Of a stretch of DNA of 64,000 bases, positions 38,008 through 50,099 are shown piece after piece; the stretch's first letter is position 1; each line of letters opens with the position of its first letter. The stretch spans positions 1-64,000 of the forward strand of contig JAKJXP020000103.1 of NCBI GenBank assembly GCA_022225965.2, given 5' to 3'. The notes beneath the pieces were generated by a model. The model saw only the letters and a program-made list of their open reading frames with translations, was not told where the DNA came from and did no database searches. Both the position numbers and the translations under genes were made by a program. This DNA comes from Diatrype stigma (Eukaryota; Ascomycota; Sordariomycetes; Xylariales; Diatrypaceae).

Positions 38008-41000
38008 TTCTCAACCCTCGACGTTTGCCGTCTACTCAGTAAGAACTTCTCACACCCCCCTATCAGATGCAACGAGTAGGTGCTACGCAAGCTCTCAACA
38101 ACCCCTCACCCACACGTTCATGTACTTCATCATCCCGGTTAGTGTCATGTGGACTGAATGCGTAAGTCTACTGCACTAAACGGGCGGGAGCCATCAAGCC
38201 CACCATTCTCATACATAAAGATGCACAGTAGACAAACGCTAATAGACTACTACGTTGGGCAGATCGAGAGGCACCTATAGCAATGCTACTTGTCTGTTTC
38301 TTATAGCTTTCCTAGCAAGCCCTGGAAGAGCAGATCTTACAGATCTCAGATACTGGACAGTCAGTCAATTGCATCTGGGCGAATTATATAACTACCCTCG
38401 CCTTGGTAAAGGCCTGACCTGGGATCCGTTTTTCGGGATATTCTATTGGGATGAGAGAATACCATCAATAGGTAGAAAGGTGTACACCTTATGTAGCCGC
38501 CCATTAGGATAGGTATGTTTGCCCTTGTCAAGGCCGGCAGGGGAGGCCTTACTTCTTTGATATCAATAGGACTATTCGATTCATGTAGCGAGAACCCTAA
38601 CCTCGTGATGTGTTCATGCCATGGGTAGGGGAATTACCGAGTCAGTCCTAGCTCATATACCTCCGGGATAGACCGACAACCCCTACGTCAAAGTCTCTAG
38701 GTATTACCATATGGGCGAAGTTCTGACAGCTAGTGGTTATTCCCTTGTTTTTTCTTCGCAAATGGGTAGGTATCCCCCAATTCAATACACTCCAATACAG
38801 AATGGGACGCCATTCATTCGCTTAACTGGTTTTTATTGCCCAGCTTTGCCATGCGCCCAATCAGGGCATCAGTACTCGCGAGGATACTCTCCTGAGCCTC
38901 CTACTTACATGGGATGCTAGTCTTCACTCCGTGTCACCACCTCGAGGCAGGTTGTGTATATGCGATGAGGGAACAGCGAATCGAAGCAGTGGTACCTATG
39001 TGCCACAAGCCTGCGGTAACACGTTAACCCTTGAGCTTTCGCACGTTCCGGGTACGAAGGGTTTTGTCCCAACCAGCTAACTAGTAGTCGCTCCGCATAC
39101 AACTACCCAAGAATTAGGTAACATACCGGGCTAGGCAGGATATATGGCCGCATTCGATGGCCAGGTTCTCTGCCCTATGTAGGCATCGTCACCATGCTAC
39201 CCTAAGTCTCCTAATAACTATACTATACGATAGGAGTGTCTTCAATATAACTGGGTATGGACGCCTAGACTGTCATTCACTATATCGGCTTATAAGTTAT
39301 ACTACTATGTAGTTACAAGTTATTATTGCAAGCCTTCCAATTTCCTCGTCGCTGTTTTATGCCGTATCGGTGCGTCAAAGCCCAGGGAGCTCTACCAAAA
39401 ATGCTAACCCATTCAAGAGGTAGCTTGTTAGATCCAGTGATGTGCACTTACCTCGCCTAAGATCAGCCTGCCCGTCGGCTCATTCCGGTTGCCAAGTCGT
39501 ATATTGGCTATCACAATATACTAGCGCAACATCAATAGCTCATATATTCATGTGGGATTATATAAACATTTGCAACTACGCAGTGGCTAGGTCGTAAATG
39601 ACCTCCTCGGCAATCTGGGATCGCTCGCCGATCCCAGTATTATACGTTGGCATAGGTGGTGTACTAGTTGGGAACCGGACTGACCTCACCAACGGGCTGA
39701 TTGTCAGGAGACCGAGGCCGTGGTTGAGCATGCACATTGCGGCTCTTACCACTGTCCCACATGAACTGGGAGAATCCCTACTGACGTGAGTCAATTGTCC
39801 GTTGACATTTTCTTCCCGGTTTAGCTCGGACCAATACCTTCAACAAGAATCGGGATCTACTAGAGCTCTGCCTCTCGGGGCCGCAGCTGATGTGCATCGC
39901 CAAAGCAACGGCATCCAACCCTATGGCCACTCCTACGTTTAGAGGTCCAAACACGCCCGAACTGAGTGGCAGCCGCCCCCAATCCTCCGAGGAATGATGC
40001 TCCACCCAACTGATAAACCTGCCGGCCACCTGTGTCCCAGGTAGCGAGCAATAGGCGACAATGGATGGCGCTACTGAAGCCGTATCCTAGGCAGCATCTA
40101 CGTTGTGTCCCACAGAGTAACTTGTCTTTCTTTGCCAAGCATATGGGGTGCTATGGGGTGCTTAGCCGGCCCTTACAAGGCGGCTATTATACTTATTAAG
40201 GTTTGCTCGGGTGCCATCTTTACAAGGTTCCCCTAGCAGCACATCGAAACCACCGAGCTGTGTATCGCCTACTCGCATTCTACAATAGCGGGAACCTCAT
40301 ACTACTCAACTCGAGGCGGCTCCTTATGTACCCATAACGCTATCGTCACGGTCTCCTGGGCCAAGTCGCCGCCACCGCTAAGGAGTTGTTTTAACGAGCC
40401 AGAAGTCTAGCGACAGACTTACTTCGAGTAGAACAAGGCCGCGTAGAGTGGTCTTCACTGGCCAGTCTGTAAAGCGGGTGCATTATGGTGCCCTTTCAGA
40501 TGCAGATGCCAGTTTAGCCGGACAGTCTCGTTGCCTCTGTGGGTTTTTCTATGAGTGTACTATTATGTAACTACATAAGTCAACCACGCATGGTCACGGA
40601 GCAATGAGGCTGGATTATGATGGGCACGTTCTCCCTTGGCAAGGCTAACATAAGGGTCTTCTTGTTCTTACGTTTAGTCGTGGCCTTACTATGGTAACCT
40701 TCAACTGTGGTAGACCCTCGATCTTGCTAGCCACAGGGGATGAAGCAGTAAGTGCCAAGACACTGCGTCGGACTACCCCTTCACATTGACGACCATATTG
40801 CGCAACAACCGAGCCGAAAGAAGCCCGCCCTCCTAGAAGCCGAGACTCCTTGGTCCGATTTGATACCTATCATAGATCTATAACCTATTCAATGCTATCC
40901 ACTGCGTGGTAAGCTTGATTCGCGAACAGTGCGACTATTCGAAAAATCACTAAGAGCACAAAGCCTCTGATATAGCTCATGCCGCCATAGGAACCAATAT

Positions 41001-42074
41001 GTTTCCTCTTGCTCGCTAATAATACGCTATACCGGCTTAAAAGTTCGAGATGTCCGTTCTACTCGTCTAGGCTCCTTGAAGCCACAAACTGAAAGAGGCC
41101 AAAGGCGGGATCAAATTCAGTAGTGATAGGGGTAGTCAAGCCGCCAGGGTGAGTGAGCATATACAACAATGAAAGTCGAGTCCGCACGCTTACGGCTTCT
41201 AGCGGGATCGAGTCTGCTATTAGTAACTGTCGTGGGTGTGAAATTTTCGAGCATCGAGCATCGAGCACCTGTTAGCGATTTCCTATATGTGTAAGCTATC
41301 CATGCCATCAGCGTTTCCAGTAACCACGGCCATAGAACAGCTATGGAGGTTATCAACATGTGCTCGTCATGTCACAAGTCTAGCGTATACACCAATTCAG
41401 ACTAAGCATCTCGCGTTGTATACATCTAAACCTTATTGTTCGAGATCTATTCATGTTTGACAACCCTTGCGAAATACTGCACTACTAATAATTTTCTCCG
41501 CGCTCCCTTAGACCTTCTGGAACACTCCGATCTTTAGCACTGCCTAAGAATGTACTGCGAGAAGAGAACCCAAGCTCTTTGGTATGATGGATGCAGCTGA
41601 ACAGGCGATCACATGAGGAAACGACCTGGCCCTCGAAACAGCTCGTGACAATGAGGGCATAGCATTTCCAGGGGCTCTCTATAGAGGGTGTACGGCTATT
41701 ATGTACACGAGTAATGCCGGAAAGGCTTGTAAGACCGTCCACTTCTACATCAGGGATATGGGTAGTAGGGTGACGCTTGAGAACGTACTACTTATGTAGG
41801 GCTCCGCATGAGCTACGATATATAATAACCAGAACCCGGTAACATGCAAGATCTGTATATGAGAAGAGCAAGGATGGCTCGGTGGTGAGGATTTCCGCGG
41901 CCAGGGTTTTCGGCTCCGAAGGCAGCTCAAGTCCTATAACTGCTAGATGAAGAGAGCAGAGCAGAGAGGTTAGTGGGTTCGACCGTTAGTTGGAGCTATA
42001 ACGGCAGAACGGCCCCCTAGGTACACTAGCAGACTGGGCAGAAGAGGGGGGAGCCTGGAGGTTCAGAGACGGAG

Positions 42075-42109
42075 TAGGTTGGTAGGTTGGTAGGTAGGTA
42101 GGTAGGTAA
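42075..42109. repeat. GGTAGGTAGGT simple repeat
   Basis: Tandem GGTA/GGTT units in the far upstream region of the WOPR gene. It is the longest local run of the TAGGTA word that is scattered through the intergenic DNA. Confidence 0.9.
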
Positions 42110-44233
42110 GAAGGTAGCTGAAGGTAGGTGTCAAGCTTTCATCGTATGTCAATCTATACTCGTTGCCACATTGCCGCAATGTAACGAGTCCACACACAGC
42201 AGAGGCACATGTAAAGGAGCGGTCCATATGAAGCACCATGCATTGGACATAGGTACCGGTAACATTCGGTCTTGTTTGGAGTGTGGTCGGCCTATGCGTA
42301 CATACACGATGAACGCGACGTACACTCAAGGGCGTACGCACGCACAAGCAGCACACACAGGCAGCTGGAGCACAGGCAGCACAGGCAGCCCTCCCACATG
42401 CTACACACATCTTACCGCGCAACATTAAGGTTGTCAGTGGTAGCTTCCGGTTTCCAATGCAGCAAGCTCCACCCTTGTCTTTCCTAGGCGCAGGTGGTAG
42501 CTCGAAGTGCAGATGGTAAGTGCATGGGGTAAAGACTGAAGCACACATGGGCACTGTCATCCATGATGGATGGCCATGACTTGCCTGCACGTGTACCTGG
42601 CCCCTAGGTATAGATGGTATCCTGGATGTACCATCTACTCGGTGAGATGTAGGTAACCAGCGATACAGCCGGTCGAGCTACTGCCAGAGCTACCGGCAGA
42701 GCTACCTGCATAGGAGAGCTTCAATACCTGCACACTAACGGTACCTACCTACCTACTTACCATAGCAGCATAGCTGCTTCCTCTGCTGCTTCCGTTGTGT
42801 CCTGTTGCCATCGTTGCCATTGCCTGCAGGTATGATTGCCAAGGCAGTCAGGCATTATTGCTACCCATCATTGCTCCTACCATTTCTACTACACAGCAGA
42901 AACCCTTCAATTCAGAGCGGCAGGCATTGATTGAGTGGCATTGAGTTGGTACCTACTCCAGGTACGACCTGTTCAAAGCCGGCATCAGCCTCCGCCCCCA
43001 TCCCAGTGTCGCCTTCGACTTCCCCCCTTTTAGCTATCTGGGTGGATATCCGAGGATTCCCAGCTCACACTTCCTTCCTCCGGAAGAAAACACCAGCACA
43101 CTGCTCCTATCTACTGTCTTTTATCTGCATCCTACTACACTTGCACCTGCTTGACTTTCACGTGTATCTATCTAGCTTTGCTCTCCCGGGCGCAACAAAC
43201 CGTATCCAAACCACCACCATACCCGTCTACCTCCGCCACTACCATTACTACTACCATTACCACCGCTACCACCACTACCACCACTACTGTCACCGGCCTG
43301 AACCCAACCTTGGCACGGAAATACAAGTTTCGATATCAAGCACTTCTCCGGGACCACCTTATTCTACTTGCAGCTTCTCGTCTATAGACACGATCACGTT
43401 AATCATATGCGACCCTCTTCATACCTACCCCTAGGAGTTTTACTCAAATCTCAATACCACTTGCTAGCTTATTCATTGTCTCCTGGCCATAGAGGCTAGC
43501 TGAAGTTTCTAGCAGTATCAAATACGCTCGGATCCTTTTGGACACTAAGTATAGCTGGAGTCGTTGTCTTCGTGATCTCGTCTCCTCCCTTGAGTCCCCT
43601 GAGAACACCTCGAGCACAACATTATCCCAGGACGTGAAATTCAGGCACGCAGAGATCGGTGACCGTCGACCACCCAGTAGCCCGAGGACGGGTAATCAGA
43701 TAAACTCAAAAGTTCCGCGGGACCGCATTTGTCTTCTTGGGACCTCTCGCACGCCGGACTCAGTAGCCCAAGAAACTCTATCCGGATCAACCTTTGGTAC
43801 CTTAAGGGGCAAATACCTGAAGCACACGCGTATCGATTTTGAGTTCGTTTCACGAGGCAAAGGCGATCCTCAAACTGCCCGTCGCCGCACTTATTGATTT
43901 GAAGGATCCCGTGGGAAGTTTTGTTTTCACCCAGCAAAGCTTTTTCAAGGCTGGGAAACTTCGAGGTTAGAACCAGAATTGTTCTCACCTTTTATCGTTC
44001 ACGTGTTCCTCCGAGGTATTGTCTGACGCACCCATATTTAAACCGTAACTCCCCTCCCACCCAATACAAATTCCATCATAACCTTCCTCGTTAAACATCC
44101 ACCTATTTCAAACCTTGGGAGATTATCCTCGAGGTTTCCCCTGCGATAATCCGACAACCTGGATTTTCCCAACGATATCCTGCATAGCTTGCAAGTACTT
44201 TACCGCAAGTTGAAATCTGACCCAGATCCTATT

Positions 44234-44437
44234 GTAAGTTGACTTTGACAACTTTTACCTTATTTCACTCTTGGGGATTTGATGTGAGGTGCGGTTTCCC
44301 TTTTCCCGATATCATCCACTCTGAATCGTATGGCACCGTCGAAAAGTCCTTGTCAAAACCATATCCTCTCTTAGTATCACCTTATTCCTTCACGAAGCTT
44401 ATGATGAGTTTTCACATCACCTAACCTTCCATCTTAG
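44234..44437 (+). promoter_or_regulatory. Probable 5' UTR intron of the WOPR gene
   Basis: Donor gtaagt at 44234, branch cacctaacc at about 44418-44426 and acceptor ttccatcttag ending 44437 outline a 204-bp intron, 59 bp before the ATG at 44497. The open frames around it do not extend the protein, so it would lie in the leader. Inferred from splice signals only. Confidence 0.5.
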
Positions 44438-44496
44438 AAGTCAATAACCCCAAAACAAAGCTCAACACGTCAGCCAGGAACCTTCTTCGACGCATC

Positions 44497-46035
44497 ATGG
44501 CGGATCATCGATCTTCTGGTGCAGGTGCCCCCCTGGAACCGACATTCAATGGTCTGATTTCCACTACCATGGACGGCCTCATCTTGTTTGAGGCATGCCT
44601 TTGTGGCCGACTTTCACACGTTCCAAGAAGACCACACGACAGGGAGCGAGCTTCCCTTATCAGAAGTGGACATGTTTTCATCTATGAAGAGCATTCATCG
44701 GGCATCAAAAGGTGGACTGATGGCGTGTCATGGAGTCCCAGCCGTATCCTCGGCAACTTCTTGCTGTACCGTGAGTTGGACAAGCCTTTCCAGCCAGGCG
44801 AAAAGAAGCGGGCGATGAAGCGCAAGCCAGAAGCGGGAGTAAGCAAGCCGGGCAGTGCTGCTCGATCTAACTCCATCAGCTACACGAACGCTATCACACC
44901 TTTGGCAACGAACCGCACTCCTTTCGACAACGGTAACGGAAACATTGGGCCTGACAATGAAAGACAGTACGTCGGATCTTTAGTCGACTCGTATCAATTC
45001 AAGCCAGATGGGTTGATCAAGAAGACTATCAGTATCCAATATCGAGGCGTGCAACATCACATGGTCTCGTATTATTCATTGGAAGATGCCATCAATAAGA
45101 AGTTAAACACTCCATCGAATTGTCCAGCACTAAATGATATCACGCCACGGGCTGCCTTGATCACCAGCGCGACATTCAGGGCTCCTGTTGACGACAACGA
45201 GTTCTTGGTGGGCGACCAGCGTATGGCACAAATGTATGGGATACCGCCGCAGCAGCTCTCAGAATACGGTGTTATATCCAACGTAGCGGCAGCGCGCTCC
45301 ATGTCGGTTCCAAATATCCAACAGTATCCCAACGGATGGGGTGGTCACGGTTCCTACGCCTCAAGCCCGAATTACGCTTTGACAGCAAGCCTACCTCCCA
45401 TGCAATATAGTCAACCGACCTATGCGTACAACCAGCAAGCCATGAACTCGTATCGGATGCCACCATCCTCTCAACCTCACCAGTCGTACCATTCGGCAGC
45501 GGTGATGCAGTCTCGGGGGCCTTTGGCTTTACCTGGTCCAACTGAAAGCAGCCAGCTTGATTATCCGGCGCTTGGTGCTACCGACAGAGCACGGCTGAGT
45601 TCGACAACATCACTGCCCAACAATTACAACCTGCCTAGCCACCGACTTTCCCAGTCGACGGTGAATGGTGGGGGCATGTACGATCAATCGGGTGCAACAA
45701 ACCCACCGAGCCATGGATCGAGCACATATGGCCTAGATGGGCCAGGCCAGCAGGAAGGGAACTATGAGGACGAGAACGGCGAGTCTCAGCAGTCGGATGG
45801 ATTCGACGGCCTAGAGACTTCTGCGTTTGATCCCACATCAGCTCGGCACCATAACATGAGCGACTTCGGGGTTTCTCTATCGGAGGCTACAGCAGCCTTT
45901 GCCTCGGTTAGCCACAATTCAACCCCATCCGCCCCGTTCAGTCTCGACCACCCTGAGCCTGCGTCGACATCGATGGCAGGCAACGAGATGACTGCACAAT
46001 GGCCGGCTACCTTGGGGGGTAATGGCCATTACTAG
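44497..46035 (+). CDS. WOPR-domain (Gti1/Pac2 family) transcription regulator, Ryp1/Sge1/Wor1 type
   Basis: A single exon of 512 residues. The WOPR domain has its two conserved halves. The first, about 15-100, includes GLISTTMDGLILFEACLCGR, HVPRRPHDRERASLIRSGHV, GIKRWTDGVSWSPSRILGNF and the LDKPFQPGEKKRAMKRK basic patch. The second, about 160-220, includes GSLVDSYQFKPDGLIKKTIS and HHMVSYYSLEDAINKKLNTP. A Gln/Ser/Pro/Tyr-rich C-terminus follows, as in activation regions. The proline-rich HVPRRPHDRER and SWSPSRILGNF segments fit the Ryp1/Sge1/Wor1 branch better than the Pac2 branch. Members bind DNA directly and control morphological switching, conidiation, secondary metabolism or effector expression. 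Positive autoregulation and very long upstream regions are known for some members. Orthologue assignment needs a tree. Confidence 0.92.
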   Translation: MADHRSSGAGAPLEPTFNGLISTTMDGLILFEACLCGRLSHVPRRPHDRERASLIRSGHVFIYEEHSSGIKRWTDGVSWSPSRILGNFLLYRELDKPFQPGEKKRAMKRKPEAGVSKPGSAARSNSISYTNAITPLATNRTPFDNGNGNIGPDNERQYVGSLVDSYQFKPDGLIKKTISIQYRGVQHHMVSYYSLEDAINKKLNTPSNCPALNDITPRAALITSATFRAPVDDNEFLVGDQRMAQMYGIPPQQLSEYGVISNVAAARSMSVPNIQQYPNGWGGHGSYASSPNYALTASLPPMQYSQPTYAYNQQAMNSYRMPPSSQPHQSYHSAAVMQSRGPLALPGPTESSQLDYPALGATDRARLSSTTSLPNNYNLPSHRLSQSTVNGGGMYDQSGATNPPSHGSSTYGLDGPGQQEGNYEDENGESQQSDGFDGLETSAFDPTSARHHNMSDFGVSLSEATAAFASVSHNSTPSAPFSLDHPEPASTSMAGNEMTAQWPATLGGNGHY

Positions 46036-47101
46036 GAGACGGTCGGCTCTCGAAGTAGACACAAACCTAGCAATGAATAAGCTCTCATTGGGACCTTATG
46101 AGGGGCGGGGGGCATTGGAGGCCTGTCTAAGAAAGCTACTGTTGGCTTTTGCTGTTATTTTTTTGCTTTTTGTTCTTTCTTTGCCTTTTCCCAGCATACG
46201 GTCGAATCCTTTCGTAGCTCAGCTGCCCGACTTTGGCATCGGCAAAACGAAGTCATGGGACTCGGAGCACAAGGCGATGGGCGACGACCGGAAAACCAGG
46301 AGTTGTTGATACCCCCAATCCAGATGAAAGTTATTGAAAGGAAGGCAGGATTATGGAATACCTACTAGTTGGCGCACAAGTTCGGGGCGGTTGGTTCTCG
46401 CTTGAAAACGTCTTTTTGTGGCTGCGGCGTATCCAGACCGGGTCCGTTCAAAGCTCCCGGTATTGTTTTGTTAACTTATATGTCTCTTAATCTAATTTGT
46501 TTGTCAAGTACTTACGTTACCACCTACCTGGAGGTAGTCATAGACTGATAATCATCCCATCAACCCGTCGCCGGTGGCATCGCCATCCACCATCATCCAC
46601 CATTTAAAAAAGTGAATGATCGTGTGTGCTTACTGCTTACTGCTTACATAACCTAAAACTGGAAACTGGAAACCCCGGCTGTGGCAGCACGGCCAGCCAA
46701 TGACAAGGCATCGTGCAGCGTGCATCGTGCATCATGCATCATGCATCATGTCATTAATGGGTTCTGTAAGAAGGCTAAACCTATTCTGGTTATGTACATA
46801 GGTACCTACTTATGACCTCCCATCAGACGTCTTCGTACACAGCAAAATTACTGGTTTAGGGAGTAACGACTTACCAGTAACGCTATACCTACCCACCACC
46901 TATTATAAAGAGCCTCATCATATATTTTAAACCTACCCACTTTCCCCCAGGTGTCTACCCCCTACTGTCTCTCCTACATTGCATCGTGCATCAATTATGG
47001 CTCAATAGGCATTCCCGATCAAGCTAGTAGGTTGGAGCGGCTGCAGACCCAAATCAGAGTAGAGGCAAGGAAGGGCATGCTGTGAGCCATCTACTATCAC
47101 T
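46036..47101. other. Intergenic region between WOPR and cardiolipin synthase genes
   Basis: 3' flank with T-rich tracts at 46150-46190, then promoter. Contains GCATCRT repeats at 46708-46751 and TACCTA words. No gene supported. Confidence 0.6.
46708..46751. repeat. GCATCRT tandem repeat
   Basis: Five or six imperfect units of GCATCGT/GCATCAT. A similar gcatcgtgcatc occurs again at about 46981, nearer the start of the next gene. Confidence 0.8.
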
Positions 47102-48448
47102 ATGGCATCTCGGGCTGTACGAAGTGGCATGCCTGTATATCGCCGGGGCAAGCTGTCCAATGCCGCCGGCACTGCCGCCGCTTGCGCTCCGATACTGCAG
47201 TTAGAGAGGAGGTCGTTGCATACCTGTTTTCGCCTGGTCGTGCCTACTACTACTCGGTGCCATGGGGCCGGGATGATGCGCTCATCTTTCACCAGCCCGA
47301 GCTCGTCATCCGGATGCTGGGAGAGCGGCGGCGTGGATGGAGCTCGGCTTCTCCGGAGGCCTTTCTCTTTCAGCGTGAGATACCGCCACCAGGGGGGGAA
47401 AGACGAAGACTCGTCCAAACAGCCACCAGCACCACCGTCCCCACCACCATCATCGTCATCGTCCCCCCTCAAGCAGAAGATCCGCAAGGTGCTGCCGACG
47501 ATCCCGCTGCCATCTTTGACGCCCCACGAGAACATCTACACGATCCCCAACCTGCTGACCTTCTCGCGCCTCGCCGTCGCGCCCTTCATCGGCTACGCCA
47601 TCGTGCACGACGCCCACGCCTGGGCCATGGGCATGTTCGTCTACGCGGGCGTCTCGGACCTCCTGGACGGCTGGATCGCCCGCCACTGGAAGCTGCAGAC
47701 CGTCGTTGGCAGCGTCGTCGACCCCATGGCCGACAAGATCCTCATGACCGTCCTGGCCGTCTCTTTGGCCGCGCAGGGCTCCCTTCCAGGTATGTCTAAC
47801 TCTAATTCCTTTCCTCCCTACCCAAACCCTATTCACATATTTCTATGTATGTGAAGTACGTGGTCCTAGTGTCCAGTCCCGGTGCCCTTCCTATTTTATT
47901 TTTATTCTTTTCCACCGCCAGTCAGTCCCCCACCAAAAAGCTGACGCAAATTTCACGGCCCGCACGCAAAAAGTCTGGCTCGCCGTGATCATCCTAGGCC
48001 GTGATGTCGGCCTTGCCATCGCTGCCATCTACTACCGGTGGATCTCCCTGCCGCCTCCGAAGACGATGGTGCGGTACTGGGACTTCTCCCTCCCGTCGGC
48101 CGAGGTCCGGCCGACGACCATCAGCAAGTACAACACGTTCCTGCAGTTGGGACTGATGGGTGCCACGATGTTGAATCCGCTCGTCGCTGTAGATGCGTGC
48201 ACCGCTCTCACTGCCTTACAGTACGTGTCTGTCTCTATATATTAAACCCCCTATCTTACGGCAGGGGCCACCTTATACCTCGATATGGTATATCGATGGG
48301 TTGGCCCCGTCATATGCCTTCGAGACTTAATTAACCATGTAATGGGATGGATAGGTACACTGTCGCCGCCACGACTATTTGGAGTGGTCTGAGCTACGTG
48401 TTTAGCAAAGATGCCGTCAAGATTCTGTCCGAGAACAAGAAGAAATAG
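47102..48448 (+). CDS. CRD1: Cardiolipin synthase (CDP-alcohol phosphatidyltransferase)
   Basis: Three exons, 47102-47789, 47974-48220 and 48355-48448, give 342 residues. A long basic, serine-rich N-terminus suits a mitochondrial presequence. The catalytic CDP-alcohol phosphatidyltransferase motif is complete: D189-G190-x2-A192-R193, G202, D206 and D210 within LLDGWIARHWKLQ and GSVVDPMADK. Surrounding helices (YTIPNLLTFSRLAVAPFIGY, VWLAVIILGRDVG, YNTFLQLGLMGATML) fit a multi-pass inner-membrane protein. It joins CDP-diacylglycerol to phosphatidylglycerol to make cardiolipin. Join 1 reads SLP|VWLAV across a 184-bp intron with a gctgacg branch; join 2 reads ALQ|YTVAAT across 134 bp. The short C-terminus ends ENKKK. 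Exon 1's end and exon 2 are GC-rich. Confidence 0.93.
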
Positions 48449-50099
48449 AGGAGTCACGCCCCAGTTGGCCTCACCTCCATGCCGTACAATTATGTTGTCA
48501 CGTTATGAGTAGTATATGATAGTCAAGGCATATGAATGGAATAAGAACATTGGGTGAAATAGAAATCAAAAGGGGTAATTTTATGGAGTGATGATCGGAC
48601 AGCAAATATGTCTCGAGGACTAGCTAATTATATGGTGCATTGGTCTGGTCGGTCGGCATCGCATCTACGGGGTCCGAGGGATGTCACGCCGGCATGGGTT
48701 GGTACAAGTAGTCAATACACACAAACTTCGAAGATGTGACAGCTCTCGAGGTCCCAAAGTGGGATGACGATCTTCAACACCAAAGAAGGGGCAAGGCTCA
48801 ACTAACAAAATCGGCAGCATGGTCTTAGCTACCTCCGACAAGGGTTACTTCACGCATCCTTCTTCGCCAAACCATCGATCGCCCCACCAAGCCCTGTGCT
48901 CGTTCACATCATCCGTATCAGCCCTTTATATGGATGGCCTTGGCTCCTATTGGTGGTCATGTATCCTGTTATTTTGGGGCAATTATTACCCCATATTGAG
49001 ATCTCGCCATCTATTTCTTCTATAATGTATATGGGGTTTCTGAGGGGTACCCCTGAGACTAGGGTATAACAGATTGCCTTGGACATTGCTTCTGACGCCT
49101 GCATTTAGTGCAGTGGTATTTCAATACTGACAACATAGCAATGCCGTTGTTATTGTCGCAGATCGAGAGCATGTGGATGGATATACACGTTATAGCCTAC
49201 CCCCCCTCTCAACAGGGAGAAGTAGTAGTCGGGATATGCAGGGGGTCTTGTGAGAGTGTGCAACCATTTCGTCACGCGGCCTTTGTTAAGGTCGGGGATA
49301 TATATCTCGATATATCAAGGGAGTGCCGGCTCGAAGCTTCAGGATTGCACATCTGAAATCACCTATGCGAAGTTCAAGATCCAAATCCAGGTATTTACGC
49401 ATTCGCATTTGGAAACGCCCATGGCAACCGAATTCCTGATAGGCAAGACTGAGTAGGAATCGCAGCCAGGTATGTTATCGAATAGGTAAGCCTCAAAATT
49501 CACGAGCGAGTATTGTCTGTGCGTACCTATTTGAAGGTTCTGCGATGGGTGTTTACAAGTGGAAGATTGAATTTGGTTATGCTAGAGTGTGTAGTCAAGA
49601 TGGCATCCTGACTCGTTTCGTATGTCAGATATGTTACCGGATATTATAACTTATGATCTGAGGATGGTTGATATGAGATATCGGGGGGGGGGGCGCATAG
49701 CTGTCCGTATGATGGTCTCCTGTACCGATTTGACACTATTTCGACGAAGTATATATAGTGTTATAAGAGTCGCCCAACAGCCTTTATCTTAATAGTCATG
49801 GCATGGAGTATATCATAAAAGGGGGCCCAACGGGGTGAGGTGATCTATTCTTTGGGTATGGATGGAAGACTGTAGGAGAAAGCCTTGAAGATGACGTATA
49901 ATACATACAATATAATATACACCAGAGGGATTGTGATCGAGCTAGACTACTACTTATGATACAAAGAAAGCGTAAGCCACTCTCGACATTATGGTAACTT
50001 GGGTAGGTGACTAGCAACCCGCAATCCCCCCGCCGTAGGCGGTCTTATAAGCCGATTTATCGGTGCTTATACCAGAATCTTGGGGTTCGAACCTGCCCA
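48449..50099. other. Intergenic region between convergent CRD1 and MTO1 genes
   Basis: AT-rich with a G run at 49684-49692. No gene can be supported. A GGTTCGAACC palindrome at 50084-50093 resembles a tRNA T-loop but does not sit in a tRNA fold. Confidence 0.6.

Larger units (their letters stand above)
38008..44496. other. 6.5-kb gene-poor region upstream of the WOPR gene
   Basis: No gene can be supported. From 38200 to 42000 the DNA is TA-step-rich and may include decayed coding or transposon sequence; a frame at 39598-39789 followed by an intron-like gtgagt...tttag (39786-39823) is the only hint. From about 42100 the composition changes to pyrimidine-rich, with CA-, CAGCA- and ACC/TAC-type simple repeats (42330-42390, 43225-43290), as in long fungal promoters and leaders. 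A strong leader intron is at 44234-44437. Confidence 0.55.

Noticed and set aside
42063..42590. 175-codon minus-strand frame rich in Cys, Ala and Thr
   Set aside because: It is made largely from CA/GCA simple repeats and TAGGTA runs in the upstream region of the WOPR gene. No domain or splice-supported extension.
42931..43434. 167-codon plus-strand frame with Tyr/His/Thr repeats
   Set aside because: Built on ACC/TAC simple repeats in a pyrimidine-rich leader-like region; alternative frames over the same bases are equally open.
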